Part shown: positions 1 to 9,202 of the stretch, in pieces
Numbering within the stretch: position 1 is the stretch's first letter
Layout of the letters: each line of letters opens with the position of its first letter
Assembly: GCA_026707945.1 (NCBI GenBank)
Contig: JAPOVV010000045.1
Span: forward strand, 62,001-126,000
Length of the DNA: 64,000 nt
Source of the DNA: Gammaproteobacteria bacterium
GTDB lineage: Bacteria; Pseudomonadota; Gammaproteobacteria; Pseudomonadales; Azotimanducaceae
Direction of reading: 5' to 3'
Notes under the pieces: generated by a model
What the model was told of the DNA's origin: nothing
The model's database searches: none
What the model saw: only the letters and a program-made list of their open reading frames with translations
Made by a program: the position numbers and the translations under genes

Positions 1-1
1 C

Positions 2-769
2 TCCTTAATCGTGTTTGGCATTCTCGGCATCGCGCTTGTCGCGGGTTCAGCCGCAGTTGTCAATCATGTGGCAGACGCCCAGATTGATCGCACGATGGCG
101 CGCACTGACACTCGACCCATCGCGACAGGTCGTATTCGTATTAGGGAAGGGCTTGTATTTGCCGGTTTGCTTGGTACAGCTGGTCTGGTGATTCTGTTCT
201 TTCTAGTCAATCCTTTGTCTGCGTGGTTGAACTTCGCGTCATGGATTGGTTACGCCGTCATTTACACGATGTACCTGAAGCATGCGACATCACAAAATAT
301 CGTACTTGGTGGATTGTTTGGGGCGGCACCACCGCTCTTGGGGTGGACAGCGGTTACGAACTCGATCTCGTTAGATGCGATCTTGCTCGTCTTGATCATT
401 TTCTTGTGGACGCCCCCACATTTTTGGGCGTTAGCGCTTGATCGTCGCGATGAATATGCGAAAGCTCGCGTACCGATGCTACCCAACACGCACGGCGTGA
501 AACACACGTCAAATCAAATCTTCTGGTATACGTTGGTACTCGTGATCGCTAGCGCAGCGCCAAGTTTTTGGGGTTCAAGTGGATTGGTATACCTATGTTG
601 CGCCGCGCTACTTGGCGGAGCGTTTGTTGCTTACGCCTTAGCGTTGCGAAAACGTCCTTATTCGGGATTGACCCAACGGACGTTTAAGTTCTCCATTGTC
701 TATTTGAATCTTCTGTTCTGCGCCGTCTTGGTAGACCACTATGTGGGTGTCTTTGGTTTGTTGACTTAA
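2..769 (+). CDS. cyoE: Protoheme IX farnesyltransferase (heme O synthase), 5'-truncated by window edge
   Basis: This integral membrane prenyltransferase adds a farnesyl group to protoheme to make heme O for terminal oxidases. The frame is open to the window edge, so about 255 C-terminal residues are visible of a protein usually near 290-300. The first prenyl-diphosphate/Mg motif N-x3-D-x3-D (NHVADAQID) is near visible residues 21-29, and the second conserved motif (LDRRDEYAKARVPMLP) lies mid-protein. Multiple hydrophobic helices alternate through the rest. A GTG at position 11 is only an internal codon. The gene converges on proS across an 86-bp gap. A fragment of UbiA is the main alternative, but the KARVPMLP signature favours CyoE/CtaB. 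Confidence 0.93.
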   Translation, partial: SLIVFGILGIALVAGSAAVVNHVADAQIDRTMARTDTRPIATGRIRIREGLVFAGLLGTAGLVILFFLVNPLSAWLNFASWIGYAVIYTMYLKHATSQNIVLGGLFGAAPPLLGWTAVTNSISLDAILLVLIIFLWTPPHFWALALDRRDEYAKARVPMLPNTHGVKHTSNQIFWYTLVLVIASAAPSFWGSSGLVYLCCAALLGGAFVAYALALRKRPYSGLTQRTFKFSIVYLNLLFCAVLVDHYVGVFGLLT

Positions 770-855
770 GCCGACGATCAATCACCACTACATTCCGCGA
801 TTGCTGGTTTGTGTGAAGCCGCTCGATTAGTTTATTGGCTGATCATATTCGCTTT

Positions 856-2547
856 TTAGCTAGCGACTAACCGGCTGATGACGTCGTCCGGTCGAACATC
901 TATCGATTCGCTTCGTTCGTGTTGAAATTCGAACGTACCTTGTTTTAATCCACGGTCGCCAATGGTCACGCGGTACGGGATTCCTATAAGTTCTGCGTCG
1001 TTGAATTTGACGCCAGGACGTTCTTCTCTGTCATCCCAAAGAACTTCAATTCCCTCGCGTTGGCATTCAATATAGAGATTTGAGGCCGCCTGCTCGACTG
1101 CAGTTGAACGCTGCTGGTTAATCGTAACTATGTGCAGCATTGCTGGTGCAACAGCCTTGGGCCACAAAATCCCTTTCTCATCGTGGCATTGTTCTACTAC
1201 GGCAGCAACGAGCCGCGAAACACCCAAGCCGTAGCACCCCATAGTTGGATACAGGTCGTCGCCGTCGGGCATCTGAACCGTCACGTTCATCGACTCCGTG
1301 TACTTTCTACCTAGCTTGAATATGTGTCCAACTTCGATACCACGAGCGAATGCGAGAGGACCGCTTCCATCTGGCGATTGATCACCTGGTTCGACGTTTC
1401 GCAGATCCTCGACACGTCCCTGTGGCGTGTCGCGCAGCCAATTCACCCCTGTCAAATGGAAGCCATTCTCATTTGCTCCACATACGAAATCTGAGAGTAC
1501 ATCAGCGCTACGATCAACAATGTAAGGTACGCCCAACTCGACAGGTCCGATCGATCCGGGGTCAACGTTCAAAGACTTGCTGATTTCTTCATCCGATGCG
1601 AAGCGAAGTGGGGCAATCACTCCGTCTAGGTGGGCTGCTTTTATTTCATTGAGCTGATGATCGCCACGAAGGATCAAAGCAATCAATGAATCGGTGCCAT
1701 GAACCATCAAGGTTTTTACACATCGCGTTGGAGGGATCCCAAGTAACTTGCTGACTCCCTCGATAGTTTTCGCATTCGGCGTTTCAACCCGAGTAAGCGA
1801 TTCCTTAGGTGCTGGTCGCTCTCCATTACTAAGCGCTTCAGCGCGCTCGACGTTAGCACCGTAACCACTGTTCGGCGAATAGGCGATTAGATCTTCACCT
1901 GAATCAGCCAAGACGTGGAATTCCTCGCTGTCGCTACCACCCATCATGCCAGAATCCGCTTGCACGGAGCGATAGCGAAGACCGATTCGATCAAGGATTG
2001 CCGCGTAAGCATCGTGCATTGCTCGATATGTAACGTCGAGTGATTCATCATCTAGATGAAACGAGTACCCGTCCTTCATGATGAATTCGCGTGCACGCAT
2101 CAATCCGAACCTTGGTCGAATCTCGTCGCGGAATTTGGTGTTGATCTGGTAAACACTTAGTGGCAAATCGCGATAGCTTTCCATTGTTTGGCGAAGTACG
2201 TCAGTTACCACTTCTTCATGTGTGGGACTGAAGCAATAGTCCCTCGCGTGTCGGTCGATGATTCGCAGAAGCTCGGGTCCCATCGCATCCCAACGACCAC
2301 TTTCTTGCCAGATCTCTGCTGGTTGTACAACCGGCATGAGCACTTCTTGGGCACCCGTGCGATTGAGCTCCTCACGCACGATCGCCTCAACGTTTTGTAC
2401 CACGCGAAGGCCGAGTGGTAACCATGTAAACAACCCCGAGCCGAGTTGACGGATGAATCCAGCGCGTAGCAATAGCCTGTGTGAGACTACGTCTGCGTTT
2501 GCTGGGTCATCGCGCAATGTCGGCGCGAGTACTTGCGACGCAAGCAC
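856..2547 (-). CDS. proS: Prolyl-tRNA synthetase, bacterial type with editing domain
   Basis: Class II aminoacyl-tRNA synthetase that charges tRNA-Pro. At 563 residues it matches the bacterial long form of about 570. The N-terminus (LASQVLAPTL, then HRLLLRAGFIRQLGSGLFTW) and the motif 2 region (TKFRDEIRPRFGLMRAREF) are typical. Between motifs 2 and 3, about residues 225-380, sits the inserted deacylase domain that clears alanyl-tRNA-Pro. Motif 3 is recognisable as MGCYGLGVSRLVAAVVEQ, followed by the anticodon-binding domain (LWDDREERPGVKFNDAELIG). The chosen start is a GTG; no better upstream start was seen. It is transcribed toward cyoE and is not obviously in an operon. Confidence 0.97.
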   Translation of the reverse strand: MLASQVLAPTLRDDPANADVVSHRLLLRAGFIRQLGSGLFTWLPLGLRVVQNVEAIVREELNRTGAQEVLMPVVQPAEIWQESGRWDAMGPELLRIIDRHARDYCFSPTHEEVVTDVLRQTMESYRDLPLSVYQINTKFRDEIRPRFGLMRAREFIMKDGYSFHLDDESLDVTYRAMHDAYAAILDRIGLRYRSVQADSGMMGGSDSEEFHVLADSGEDLIAYSPNSGYGANVERAEALSNGERPAPKESLTRVETPNAKTIEGVSKLLGIPPTRCVKTLMVHGTDSLIALILRGDHQLNEIKAAHLDGVIAPLRFASDEEISKSLNVDPGSIGPVELGVPYIVDRSADVLSDFVCGANENGFHLTGVNWLRDTPQGRVEDLRNVEPGDQSPDGSGPLAFARGIEVGHIFKLGRKYTESMNVTVQMPDGDDLYPTMGCYGLGVSRLVAAVVEQCHDEKGILWPKAVAPAMLHIVTINQQRSTAVEQAASNLYIECQREGIEVLWDDREERPGVKFNDAELIGIPYRVTIGDRGLKQGTFEFQHERSESIDVRPDDVISRLVAS

Positions 2548-2646
2548 AACTACCTATCGGGTTTTATCAGATTGCGAAGAGTTTAGATCAGATATGCGTA
2601 CGCTGCTTGCGTGAACATGCCTGCGAAAGATGACTAATCTGCGGGC

Positions 2647-2690
2647 AAAACGAATGCGCCGCCACGCAAGGAGTCCCGCGGCGGCGCACC
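2647..2690 (-). terminator. Terminator hairpin downstream of the HU-type gene
   Basis: Perfect 9-bp inverted repeat: TGCGCCGCC at 2655-2663 and GGCGGCGCA at 2680-2688, loop of 16 bases. Read on the minus strand it follows the HU-type stop codon by about 10 bases and is followed by a short T-rich run (TTCGTTTTG). It fits a rho-independent terminator, although the T tract is interrupted. Confidence 0.65.
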
Positions 2691-2697
2691 AGATGTG

Positions 2698-3141
2698 TTA
2701 ACCGCCAACCATACTCTTGAGTTTAGTGAGTTTCTTCACCTTAACCGCATTTTGCGCAGGTTTGGCAGGAATCTCTATGGGTTCGTTGGTCTTCAAATTA
2801 CGGCCGACGCGTTTCTTGGTTGCTTTTCGACGGTAGCGTTCGAATTTCACTAAGCTACCGTCTTGAAATACACCAATACTTCGAGGTTTTAAGGCTCGCT
2901 CGATAATCTCTTCTCGCTTTTCGAGAACCTTTCGAACCTGGTCTTTTGGTACGTCGGTCTCGCCAGAAATTAGGTTAATCACATCATTCTTGCGGAGTTT
3001 TGTCCGAATGACAGGACCGATGTTCTTAGCCGGTGCGACTTTCTTTGCCTTAGCTCTAGTTCGGGTCTTGGCCGATTTTGCGGGAGCTCTCCTCGAAGCT
3101 GTTTTTTTCGCTGGCGCTTTCGCGCGTGACCTAGCTGCCAT
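2698..3141 (-). CDS. HU-family DNA-binding protein with Lys/Ala/Arg-rich N-terminal tail
   Basis: Nucleoid-associated protein of 147 residues. Residues 1-42 are a low-complexity, strongly basic tail rich in A, K, R, P and S, resembling histone H1 tails. Residues about 45-147 carry an HU/IHF-like domain. The conserved arm and strand region reads RRKATKKRVGRNLKTNEPIEI, close to the family consensus around GRNPxTGxxIxI. HU proteins are about 90 residues, so the tail is an addition. Lysine-rich tails are best known at the C-terminus in actinobacterial HU and in stand-alone H1-like proteins; here the tail precedes the HU fold. Start is ATG with a weak AAGG upstream. It is probably monocistronic because a terminator hairpin follows. 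Confidence 0.88.
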   Translation of the reverse strand: MAARSRAKAPAKKTASRRAPAKSAKTRTRAKAKKVAPAKNIGPVIRTKLRKNDVINLISGETDVPKDQVRKVLEKREEIIERALKPRSIGVFQDGSLVKFERYRRKATKKRVGRNLKTNEPIEIPAKPAQNAVKVKKLTKLKSMVGG

Positions 3142-3384
3142 TTACTTTAACCTTATTGAAAAGTAGAACTGCTCAGATTAACGCGATTTGTTACACCGAG
3201 CCAATCGAGATTTTACGAATATGTTCACTTTGACCAATCAAGTAGCTAGCTTTATTTGTGTCAAGAGTTTTCCGCAGAAACAAGGTTACGTGATTTTGTC
3301 GACGTACACGTGTGCGGGGTCGATTGAAAGGTGAATTCGATGGGTGAATCGCTTCGAACGGAATAAAGGACGTGAGGTCATCAA

Positions 3385-3408
3385 GGCGCGTTTATAAAAT
3401 TCCGCGCC
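3385..3408 (+). promoter_or_regulatory. Candidate -10 region flanked by inverted repeat, upstream of fmdB-like gene
   Basis: TATAAA at about 3393-3398 resembles a sigma-70 -10 box and lies about 40 bases before the GTG at 3437. It is bracketed by GGCGCG (3385-3390) and CGCGCC (3403-3408), a perfect 6-bp inverted repeat with a 12-base AT-rich centre. That layout could hide an operator. No convincing -35 element was found. Confidence 0.35.
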
Positions 3409-3436
3409 ATTCCCTTCAACGTGTACGGAGCAATCT

Positions 3437-3793
3437 GTGCCGATTTACGAATATCAGTGCCAAGCGTGTGGTCACGAATTCGAAACGATGCAGAAGATGA
3501 GCGAGCCTAAGCTCACGGACTGCCCGGAATGTGAAACGGCTTCTTTAGTTAAGAAGATTTCCGCCGTCGCATTTCGGCTTAAGGGTTCTGGTTGGTACGA
3601 GACCGATTTCAAGTCAGGTCAAAAACGCCAGCTACACGAAGATTCAAGCAACGGCGAATCGAAGTCAGGAGACAGCGGCGACGGCGATTCCAAGGGGAAA
3701 GATTCGGCTTCAGAAAAATCTGAGTCGAAATCCTCTAATTCATCCGGATCGTCGAATTCAACATCCTCTTCTGAAACCGCGACTTCCGCTTAA
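3437..3793 (+). CDS. FmdB-family zinc-ribbon regulatory protein
   Basis: Small protein of 118 residues. The N-terminal 60 residues form the FmdB zinc ribbon: MPIYEYQCQACGHEFE, then CPECE, giving two CxxC pairs for one zinc. The family motif FRLKGSGWYETDF follows. Residues about 65-118 are a low-complexity Ser/Gly/Asp/Lys tail, probably disordered. Family members are annotated as putative regulators, but their biochemical role is not established. Start is GTG. It lies upstream of aspS in the same direction with a 57-bp gap; fmdB-aspS-yebC-ruvCAB is a recurrent gammaproteobacterial order. Confidence 0.9.
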   Translation: MPIYEYQCQACGHEFETMQKMSEPKLTDCPECETASLVKKISAVAFRLKGSGWYETDFKSGQKRQLHEDSSNGESKSGDSGDGDSKGKDSASEKSESKSSNSSGSSNSTSSSETATSA

Positions 3794-3805
3794 GTCGCGT
3801 TTCGT

Positions 3806-3830
3806 CGCGTCAAACTTAACGACGCGTTTA
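3806..3830 (+). terminator. Weak hairpin between fmdB-like gene and aspS
   Basis: CGCGTC at 3806-3811 and GACGCG at 3821-3826 form a 6-bp stem with a 9-base loop, followed by only three T. It may be a weak terminator or pause site. The stem is short and could be chance. Confidence 0.25.
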
Positions 3831-3850
3831 CCTCCCAAAATCCTGAAGTA

Positions 3851-5602
3851 ATGCGAACACACTATTGCGGAGTCCTTAGGAAGGACCACATTGATCAACG
3901 CGTCGAGCTTTGTGGCTGGGTGCATCGTCGACGCGACCACGGTGGCGTGATCTTTCTCGATCTACGTGACCATCGAGGGCTTGTTCAAGTCGTGTTTAAC
4001 CCGGACACCGTTGATGCTTTTGAAATAGCTGATGACGTGCGTAGCGAATACGTCGTGCAAATCGAAGGGCGTGTTCGCGCGCGTCTCGACGGTGCCACCA
4101 ATCCAGATCTCGCGACGGGCGAGATAGAAGTCCTTGGTGACTCGATAAAGATTCTTAATCGATCGCGCACGATTCCCTTCCCCTTAAACGAGTATTCGCA
4201 GCCGGGCGAGGATATTCGTCTACGTTACCGCTACGTCGATTTGAGACGTCCGGAAATGCAATCTAAGTTGAGGCTGAGGAGTCGCGTCTCATCGTTCATA
4301 CGGCGGTTTCTCGAGGCTGAAGACTTCGTAGATGTTGAAACTCCTACGTTAACGAAAGCTACGCCCGAAGGCGCCCGTGATTACATCGTACCAAGTCGCA
4401 CACAGCAAGGTCGATTCTTTGCGTTGCCACAATCTCCCCAACTATTCAAGCAAATGCTGATGATGGCGGGGATGGATCGGTACTACCAGATAGCTCGGTG
4501 CTACCGCGACGAAGACCTCCGGCACGATCGGCAACCAGAGTTTACGCAGATTGATATTGAGGCTTCTTTTGTTGAACCTTCAGACGTTATGTCGATCACC
4601 GAACGCATGCTTGAAGGTTTGTTTCGCGAAACACTTGGTATTGAGTTGGGGCGGTTTCCCGTACTGACATACGCGCAGGCGATGGATCGCTACGGGTCCG
4701 ACAAGCCTGATCTACGCAACCCGCTTGAACTGATCGATGTCGACGAAATCGTGAAGGATTGTGAGTTTGCGATCTTCAGAACCCCTGCGAACGATCCTGA
4801 AGGTCGGGTAGCCGCGATCAATGTACCCGGTGCGATCGAAGCGTTGTCGCGTAAGCAACTCGACGACCTCGTTGATTACGTTCAAGCACATGGTGCCAAA
4901 GGGCTTGCATATGTCAAGGTAAACGACCTTGAGAGTGGTATGGAGGGGCTCCAGTCACCCATACTAAAGTTTCTCGACCAGAAAACGATCTTCCAGATCC
5001 TTGAAAAGGTTGAGGCGCAACGAGGTGATATCGTGTTTTTTGGCGCTGACCGTAGCGAGATCGTGAATGACTCGCTAGGTCGGTTTCGAAACCACGTCGC
5101 GGATTTAGTCGGCATTGAACGAGCGGGCTTTAAACCTTGTTGGGTCGTTGAGTGGCCTATGTTCGAAAAGGACGGAAATGGTTTATCCCCCGCGCACCAC
5201 CCATTCACACAACCGGCTTGTGATATAGAAAAATTACGTGAAAAGCCGGCAGAGCAACTCGCACACGCTTACGATATCGTGGTAAACGGTTACGAGCTGG
5301 GGGGAGGATCAATTCGAATCCACGATCCCGAGATGCAAAACGCAGTATTCGACGTGCTTGAGATGGGTCAGGAAGCGTCGGCTAAATTCGGTTTTCTGCT
5401 AGAAGCTCTAGAACTAGGTTGTCCGCCGCACGGAGGTATTGCGTTAGGCCTTGATCGTTTAATCATGATCATGATTGGGACTGACTCGATCCGAGATGTC
5501 GTAGCGTTCCCGAAGACTCAGTCTGCAGCATGTCTGTTAACGAGCGCACCTAGCGAAGTCGATCGGCTTCAACTTCGCGAACTAGGACTACAAACAAGGT
5601 AA
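3851..5602 (+). CDS. aspS: Aspartyl-tRNA synthetase
   Basis: Class II synthetase charging tRNA-Asp, 583 residues (E. coli 590). An OB-fold anticodon domain is at residues about 1-105 ([25 protein letters not shown]). Motif 1 is near residues 145-175, motif 2 is [19 protein letters not shown], and the bacterial GAD insertion spans about 290-415. Motif 3 is [14 protein letters not shown] near the C-terminus. Start is ATG, placing the first residues MRTHYCGVL as in known AspRS. The gene is followed by yebC after 5 bp, so the two are probably cotranscribed. Whether it also charges tRNA-Asn cannot be decided here. Confidence 0.98.
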   Translation: MRTHYCGVLRKDHIDQRVELCGWVHRRRDHGGVIFLDLRDHRGLVQVVFNPDTVDAFEIADDVRSEYVVQIEGRVRARLDGATNPDLATGEIEVLGDSIKILNRSRTIPFPLNEYSQPGEDIRLRYRYVDLRRPEMQSKLRLRSRVSSFIRRFLEAEDFVDVETPTLTKATPEGARDYIVPSRTQQGRFFALPQSPQLFKQMLMMAGMDRYYQIARCYRDEDLRHDRQPEFTQIDIEASFVEPSDVMSITERMLEGLFRETLGIELGRFPVLTYAQAMDRYGSDKPDLRNPLELIDVDEIVKDCEFAIFRTPANDPEGRVAAINVPGAIEALSRKQLDDLVDYVQAHGAKGLAYVKVNDLESGMEGLQSPILKFLDQKTIFQILEKVEAQRGDIVFFGADRSEIVNDSLGRFRNHVADLVGIERAGFKPCWVVEWPMFEKDGNGLSPAHHPFTQPACDIEKLREKPAEQLAHAYDIVVNGYELGGGSIRIHDPEMQNAVFDVLEMGQEASAKFGFLLEALELGCPPHGGIALGLDRLIMIMIGTDSIRDVVAFPKTQSAACLLTSAPSEVDRLQLRELGLQTR

Positions 5603-5607
5603 TCACG

Positions 5608-6342
5608 GTGGCGGGTCACTCAAAGTGGGCGAACATCAAGCACCGCAAGGCTCGGCAGGATGCGAAGCGCGCGAAAATCTGGACCAAGCTGATTCGCGAA
5701 TTGACCGTCGCCGCGCGGTTGGGTGGCGGCTCCCCTGAGGACAACCCACGCTTACGTGCGGCAGTCGATGGTGCGTTGGGTGCAAATATGCCGCGGGATA
5801 CGATCGATCGAGCGATTGCGCGCGGTGCCGGAGGTGGCGAAGAAGGCCATCTCGATGAAGTGACCTACGAGGGATATGGTCCTGGCGGCGTTGCTTTTCT
5901 CGTTGAAGTCATGACAGACAATCGAAATCGGACCGTCGCTGAAGTAAGGCATGCGTTTAGCAAGTACAACGGTAATCTTGGAACAGATGGTTCCGTCGCG
6001 TACATGTTTGAGAGACGCGGTGTCTTGCAGTTTGAACCTGGGACGGATGAAGATACCGTTATGGAAGTCGCGCTCGATGCGGGAGCGGACGACATCGAGA
6101 CGGAAGACGACGGAAGCATTACAGTGTTAACGTCATTTGAGCAGTTCGGTTCGGTTCTCGATGTGTTTAGAGCGAGTGAATTGGAACCACACCACAACGA
6201 GGTCGCAATGGTTCCGGACAATTCTGTGACGTGTGATGGTGAGCTCACAGAAAAAGTTCATGCGCTGATGGAAGCTTTGGAAGATCTTGACGACGTTCAA
6301 AACGTGTTTACAAATGGAACGTTCGTAATAGACGAAAGCTAG
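5608..6342 (+). CDS. yebC: YebC/PmpR-family translation/transcription factor
   Basis: Protein of 244 residues of the YebC family (E. coli 246). The signature [21 protein letters not shown] opens the protein; the central [26 protein letters not shown] and [11 protein letters not shown] motifs are intact. The family has been described both as DNA-binding regulators and, more recently, as factors relieving ribosome stalling. Start is GTG, 5 bp after aspS. The gene ends 2 bp before ruvC, the classic yebC-ruvC arrangement. Confidence 0.96.
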   Translation: MAGHSKWANIKHRKARQDAKRAKIWTKLIRELTVAARLGGGSPEDNPRLRAAVDGALGANMPRDTIDRAIARGAGGGEEGHLDEVTYEGYGPGGVAFLVEVMTDNRNRTVAEVRHAFSKYNGNLGTDGSVAYMFERRGVLQFEPGTDEDTVMEVALDAGADDIETEDDGSITVLTSFEQFGSVLDVFRASELEPHHNEVAMVPDNSVTCDGELTEKVHALMEALEDLDDVQNVFTNGTFVIDES

Positions 6343-6344
6343 AT

Positions 6345-6848
6345 ATGGCAACCGTGCTCGGCATTGATCCCGGTTCGAGATTTACGGGATGGGGAATTGT
6401 CAGAGCTAACGACAATGAATTGCACCATATTGCACACGGTGTGATCAAACTTGGCGATAAGGCCATGGAATTGCGCTTACGGGAAATCTATATCGGTGTA
6501 TCGGATCTGATTAGCGACAATGAGATCGATCGGTTTGCAATCGAAACGTCGTTCGTTTCGGACAATCCGCAGACCGCTATCAAGCTCGGTCAAGCTCGGG
6601 GTGTAGCGATCGCCGCTGCCGCGGTGCTTGATTTACCAGTAGCGGAATATGCTCCGCGCGAGATCAAGCTGGCAACGGTAGGATCCGGTCGTGCGACGAA
6701 AGAGCAAATACAGTACATGGTCAAAGTCCTCTTGAATCTGAAGGACGCGCCAAATACAGACAGTGCAGACGCTTTAGCCGTGGCCATTTGCGATCTGCAT
6801 GCAAAACGGTATCAGTCGTCCATCGACCGCGGATTACGACCTCGATAA
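6345..6848 (+). CDS. ruvC: Holliday junction resolvase RuvC
   Basis: Endodeoxyribonuclease that cleaves Holliday junctions after RuvAB branch migration. It is 167 residues long (E. coli 173). Acidic residues of the RNase H-like active site are visible: Asp in GIDPGSRFTGWG near residue 7, Glu in AIETSFV near residue 66, and the Asp pair in DSADALAVAIC near residues 139-142. It starts 2 bp after yebC with ATG and precedes ruvA by 9 bp. Cotranscription with yebC and ruvAB is likely. Confidence 0.97.
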   Translation: MATVLGIDPGSRFTGWGIVRANDNELHHIAHGVIKLGDKAMELRLREIYIGVSDLISDNEIDRFAIETSFVSDNPQTAIKLGQARGVAIAAAAVLDLPVAEYAPREIKLATVGSGRATKEQIQYMVKVLLNLKDAPNTDSADALAVAICDLHAKRYQSSIDRGLRPR

Positions 6849-6857
6849 TTCGTTAGC

Positions 6858-7466
6858 ATGATCGGAAGACTAAGTGGCGTTTTGGCGGCGCTTGATGACA
6901 ACTTAGCGTTGGTGGACGTCAATGGCGTCGGTTATGACGTCGTAATTCCGGCGCGTCTTCGCAATCGAGTCTCGGTTGGTGATCCCATAGTTCTTCATAC
7001 CCATTTATCGGTCGTGAACGACGTTCAGCAGCTCTATGGTTTTGAATCCATCGTTGATCGAATGGTCTTTCGAAAGCTACTAGGCGTAAACAGACTTGGA
7101 CCGAAGTCAGCGGCAGCGCTATGTTCGGAATTAAGCGGTCATGAGATTGCACGAGCGATCGACGCAAGAGATCACCGGACGCTGACGGTCGCACAAGGCA
7201 TTGGTGCGAAAGCTGCGGAGTCAATTGTGTTTGCCCTGCGAGAAGATGTGTCGAAATGGGGTCTTTCGAGCGATGGAACTGATAGTAAGTCAGATGCAGG
7301 ATCGCTGTCGAACGCATCGGCCGCCTCACAAGCTATCGCTGCACTTCGACAACTTGGCTTCCAGCGTCATGAAGCCGAGGACGCGATTGCTCAGGCATTC
7401 GAGGATGGACTAGGAGTAGGCGATCTCATCCAACGTGCACTTCGATTGATAGGAACAAAGGTTTGA
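6858..7466 (+). CDS. ruvA: Holliday junction branch migration protein RuvA
   Basis: Tetrameric Holliday-junction binding subunit, 202 residues (E. coli 203). Domain I OB fold is at 1-64 (MIGRLSGVLAALDDNLALVDVNGVGYDV). Domain II has tandem helix-hairpin-helix motifs (LGVNRLGPKSAAAL, AQGIGAKAAESIV). A linker of about 20 residues rich in S, D and A leads to domain III (about 155-202), which contacts RuvB. It overlaps ruvB by TTGA (7463-7466), suggesting translational coupling. Confidence 0.97.
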   Translation: MIGRLSGVLAALDDNLALVDVNGVGYDVVIPARLRNRVSVGDPIVLHTHLSVVNDVQQLYGFESIVDRMVFRKLLGVNRLGPKSAAALCSELSGHEIARAIDARDHRTLTVAQGIGAKAAESIVFALREDVSKWGLSSDGTDSKSDAGSLSNASAASQAIAALRQLGFQRHEAEDAIAQAFEDGLGVGDLIQRALRLIGTKV

Positions 7467-8500
7467 GTCGAAGGGACGACGCCGATTCTCCGGTGAGTGG
7501 TGTTGGCAGTGATGAGGATAGACGATATGAAGTAATGCTTCGCCCCTCGTCTTTCAAGGAGTTCATTGGACAAGACCATGTAAAAGAACAGCTGACGATT
7601 GCCATCAAAGCAGCGGATATGCGTGACGAGGCGCTAGAGCATGTCCTAATTTATGGTCCACCCGGCTTAGGGAAGACCACGATCGCGAGAATCATTGCAA
7701 ATGAACGAGGTGTACCGTTTCGCCAAACTTCGGGTCCGGTCATTGAACGACGCGGTGACGTCGCTGCGCTACTGTCACAACTTGAACCATATTCGGTCTT
7801 ATTCATTGATGAGATTCATCGCTTACCGTCTCATATCGAGGAGATCCTTTATCCTGCGATGGAGGATCTGATGTTCGATATATTGATCGGAGAGGGTCCA
7901 GGTGCGAATGCTGTGCGTATCGGGTTACAACCTTTTACCTTGATTGGTGCAACCACGAGGGCGGGCATGCTGACGTCCCCACTTCGTGATCGATTTGGTC
8001 ATCAGATCAAGCTGGCGTACTACGACGACGAGGCATTAACGCAGATCGTGGGCGTCTCTGCTTCGAAGCTCAACTTTGAGATTGACGATACCGCAGCTCA
8101 GGAAGTCGCACATCGTGCACGTGGAACACCGCGGATCGCGAATCGGCTGTTGAGGCGAGTACGCGACTTCGCCGAAGTGGAAGGAGATGGACGTGGCAAA
8201 ATCGAAACCGCACGTGACGCATTGGCGATGCTTGGTGTGGACTCGATCGGCCTTGACGCGCTCGACACGCAATACCTAACTGTGCTGATCGAGAAATTTG
8301 GTGGTACTGCAGGTCTTGAAACGATGGCTGCCGCACTTGGTGAAGAAACGAGTACGTTGGAGGACGTCGTAGAACCATTCCTCATTCAACGCGGCTTCAT
8401 CATGAAGACGTCGCGTGGTCGTTCCGTCACCGACCTCGGAATTCGTCATCTGAATATAGATTTACCACCAACCGACGGAAATTTGTTTCAGAACAAGTGA
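7463..8500 (+). CDS. ruvB: Holliday junction branch migration ATPase RuvB
   Basis: AAA+ motor that drives branch migration with RuvA, 345 residues (E. coli 336). Walker A is GPPGLGKTT near residues 65-73, Walker B is LFIDEIHR near 113, and sensor/arginine finger regions are TTRAGMLTSPLRDRFG. The C-terminal winged helix ends with GFIMKTSRGRSVTDLG. Start is TTG, sharing TTGA with the ruvA stop; the first 20 residues are variable in the family. It is followed 24 bp later by tolQ, with no ybgC between. Confidence 0.97.
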   Translation: MSRRDDADSPVSGVGSDEDRRYEVMLRPSSFKEFIGQDHVKEQLTIAIKAADMRDEALEHVLIYGPPGLGKTTIARIIANERGVPFRQTSGPVIERRGDVAALLSQLEPYSVLFIDEIHRLPSHIEEILYPAMEDLMFDILIGEGPGANAVRIGLQPFTLIGATTRAGMLTSPLRDRFGHQIKLAYYDDEALTQIVGVSASKLNFEIDDTAAQEVAHRARGTPRIANRLLRRVRDFAEVEGDGRGKIETARDALAMLGVDSIGLDALDTQYLTVLIEKFGGTAGLETMAAALGEETSTLEDVVEPFLIQRGFIMKTSRGRSVTDLGIRHLNIDLPPTDGNLFQNK

Positions 8501-8524
8501 AATGGACACGTAGAATCGCTCCGC

Positions 8525-9202
8525 ATGAATGAACCACTATCCGTCTATTCTCTGATTGCGAACGCATCGTGGCCGGTCCTCGTGATCATCATCGGTCTTA
8601 TGTTGGCGTCGCTCGTCTCCTGGACCATGATCGTGCAGCGTTGGTTAGCACTTAGTAGAGCCCTACGCGATCTGCAATCGTTTGAGGATTTCTTCTGGAG
8701 CGGACGAAATCTACGAGATATCTACACCGATATTTCGAGCGAGGAAGATCCAACTGGGATTGAATCCGTATTCCTCGCTGGATTTAGCGAATTCGAACGA
8801 TTGAGCGAACAAAACGCAGACGCTGATGCCATCATGACTGGCGTACAAAGGGCGACGAGAGTTGCAGTAACCAGGGAGGAAATTAGCCTCGAATTGCATC
8901 TAGGGTTTTTAGCTACATTGGGCTCAACAGCACCGTACATCGGTTTGTTTGGAACTGTAATCGGGATCATCAATTCATTTCGGTCGCTCGTCAATCTCAG
9001 TCAAGCTACGCTGGCATCAGTCGCGCCGGGTATCTCCGAAGCACTAATTGCGACAGCGATCGGCTTGTTCGTAGCGATTCCTGCGGTCATCGCCTTTAAT
9101 CGCTTCTCCGCACGGGTTGAAGTGTTGACAAAAGGTTACGAGTCTTTTGTCGACGAACTTATTTCGATACTCTTTCGAGCATCTCAAGCTAGGAGTACAT
9201 AA
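8525..9202 (+). CDS. tolQ: Tol-Pal system proton channel subunit TolQ
   Basis: Inner-membrane subunit of the TolQR motor, 225 residues (E. coli 230), homologous to ExbB and MotA. TM1 is near residues 17-38 (VLVIIIGLMLASLVSWTMIVQRW). TM2 and TM3 are the conserved pair LGSTAPYIGLFGTVIGI and ALIATAIGLFVAIPAVIAFN, which carry the Thr and Ala/Gly positions lining the proton path. It starts with ATG 24 bp after ruvB, and tolR begins immediately after its stop codon. Together with tolR, tolA, tolB, pal and cpoB it maintains outer-membrane constriction at division. Confidence 0.96.
   Translation: MNEPLSVYSLIANASWPVLVIIIGLMLASLVSWTMIVQRWLALSRALRDLQSFEDFFWSGRNLRDIYTDISSEEDPTGIESVFLAGFSEFERLSEQNADADAIMTGVQRATRVAVTREEISLELHLGFLATLGSTAPYIGLFGTVIGIINSFRSLVNLSQATLASVAPGISEALIATAIGLFVAIPAVIAFNRFSARVEVLTKGYESFVDELISILFRASQARST

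Noticed and set aside
4882-5208. Long open frame antisense to aspS
   Set aside because: Shadow of a highly conserved coding region; no start signal or homology. The same applies to long antisense frames in ilvA (27459-27818), the tryptophan-rich gene (30410-30787), the permease (44909-45274) and lpoA (61247-61573).
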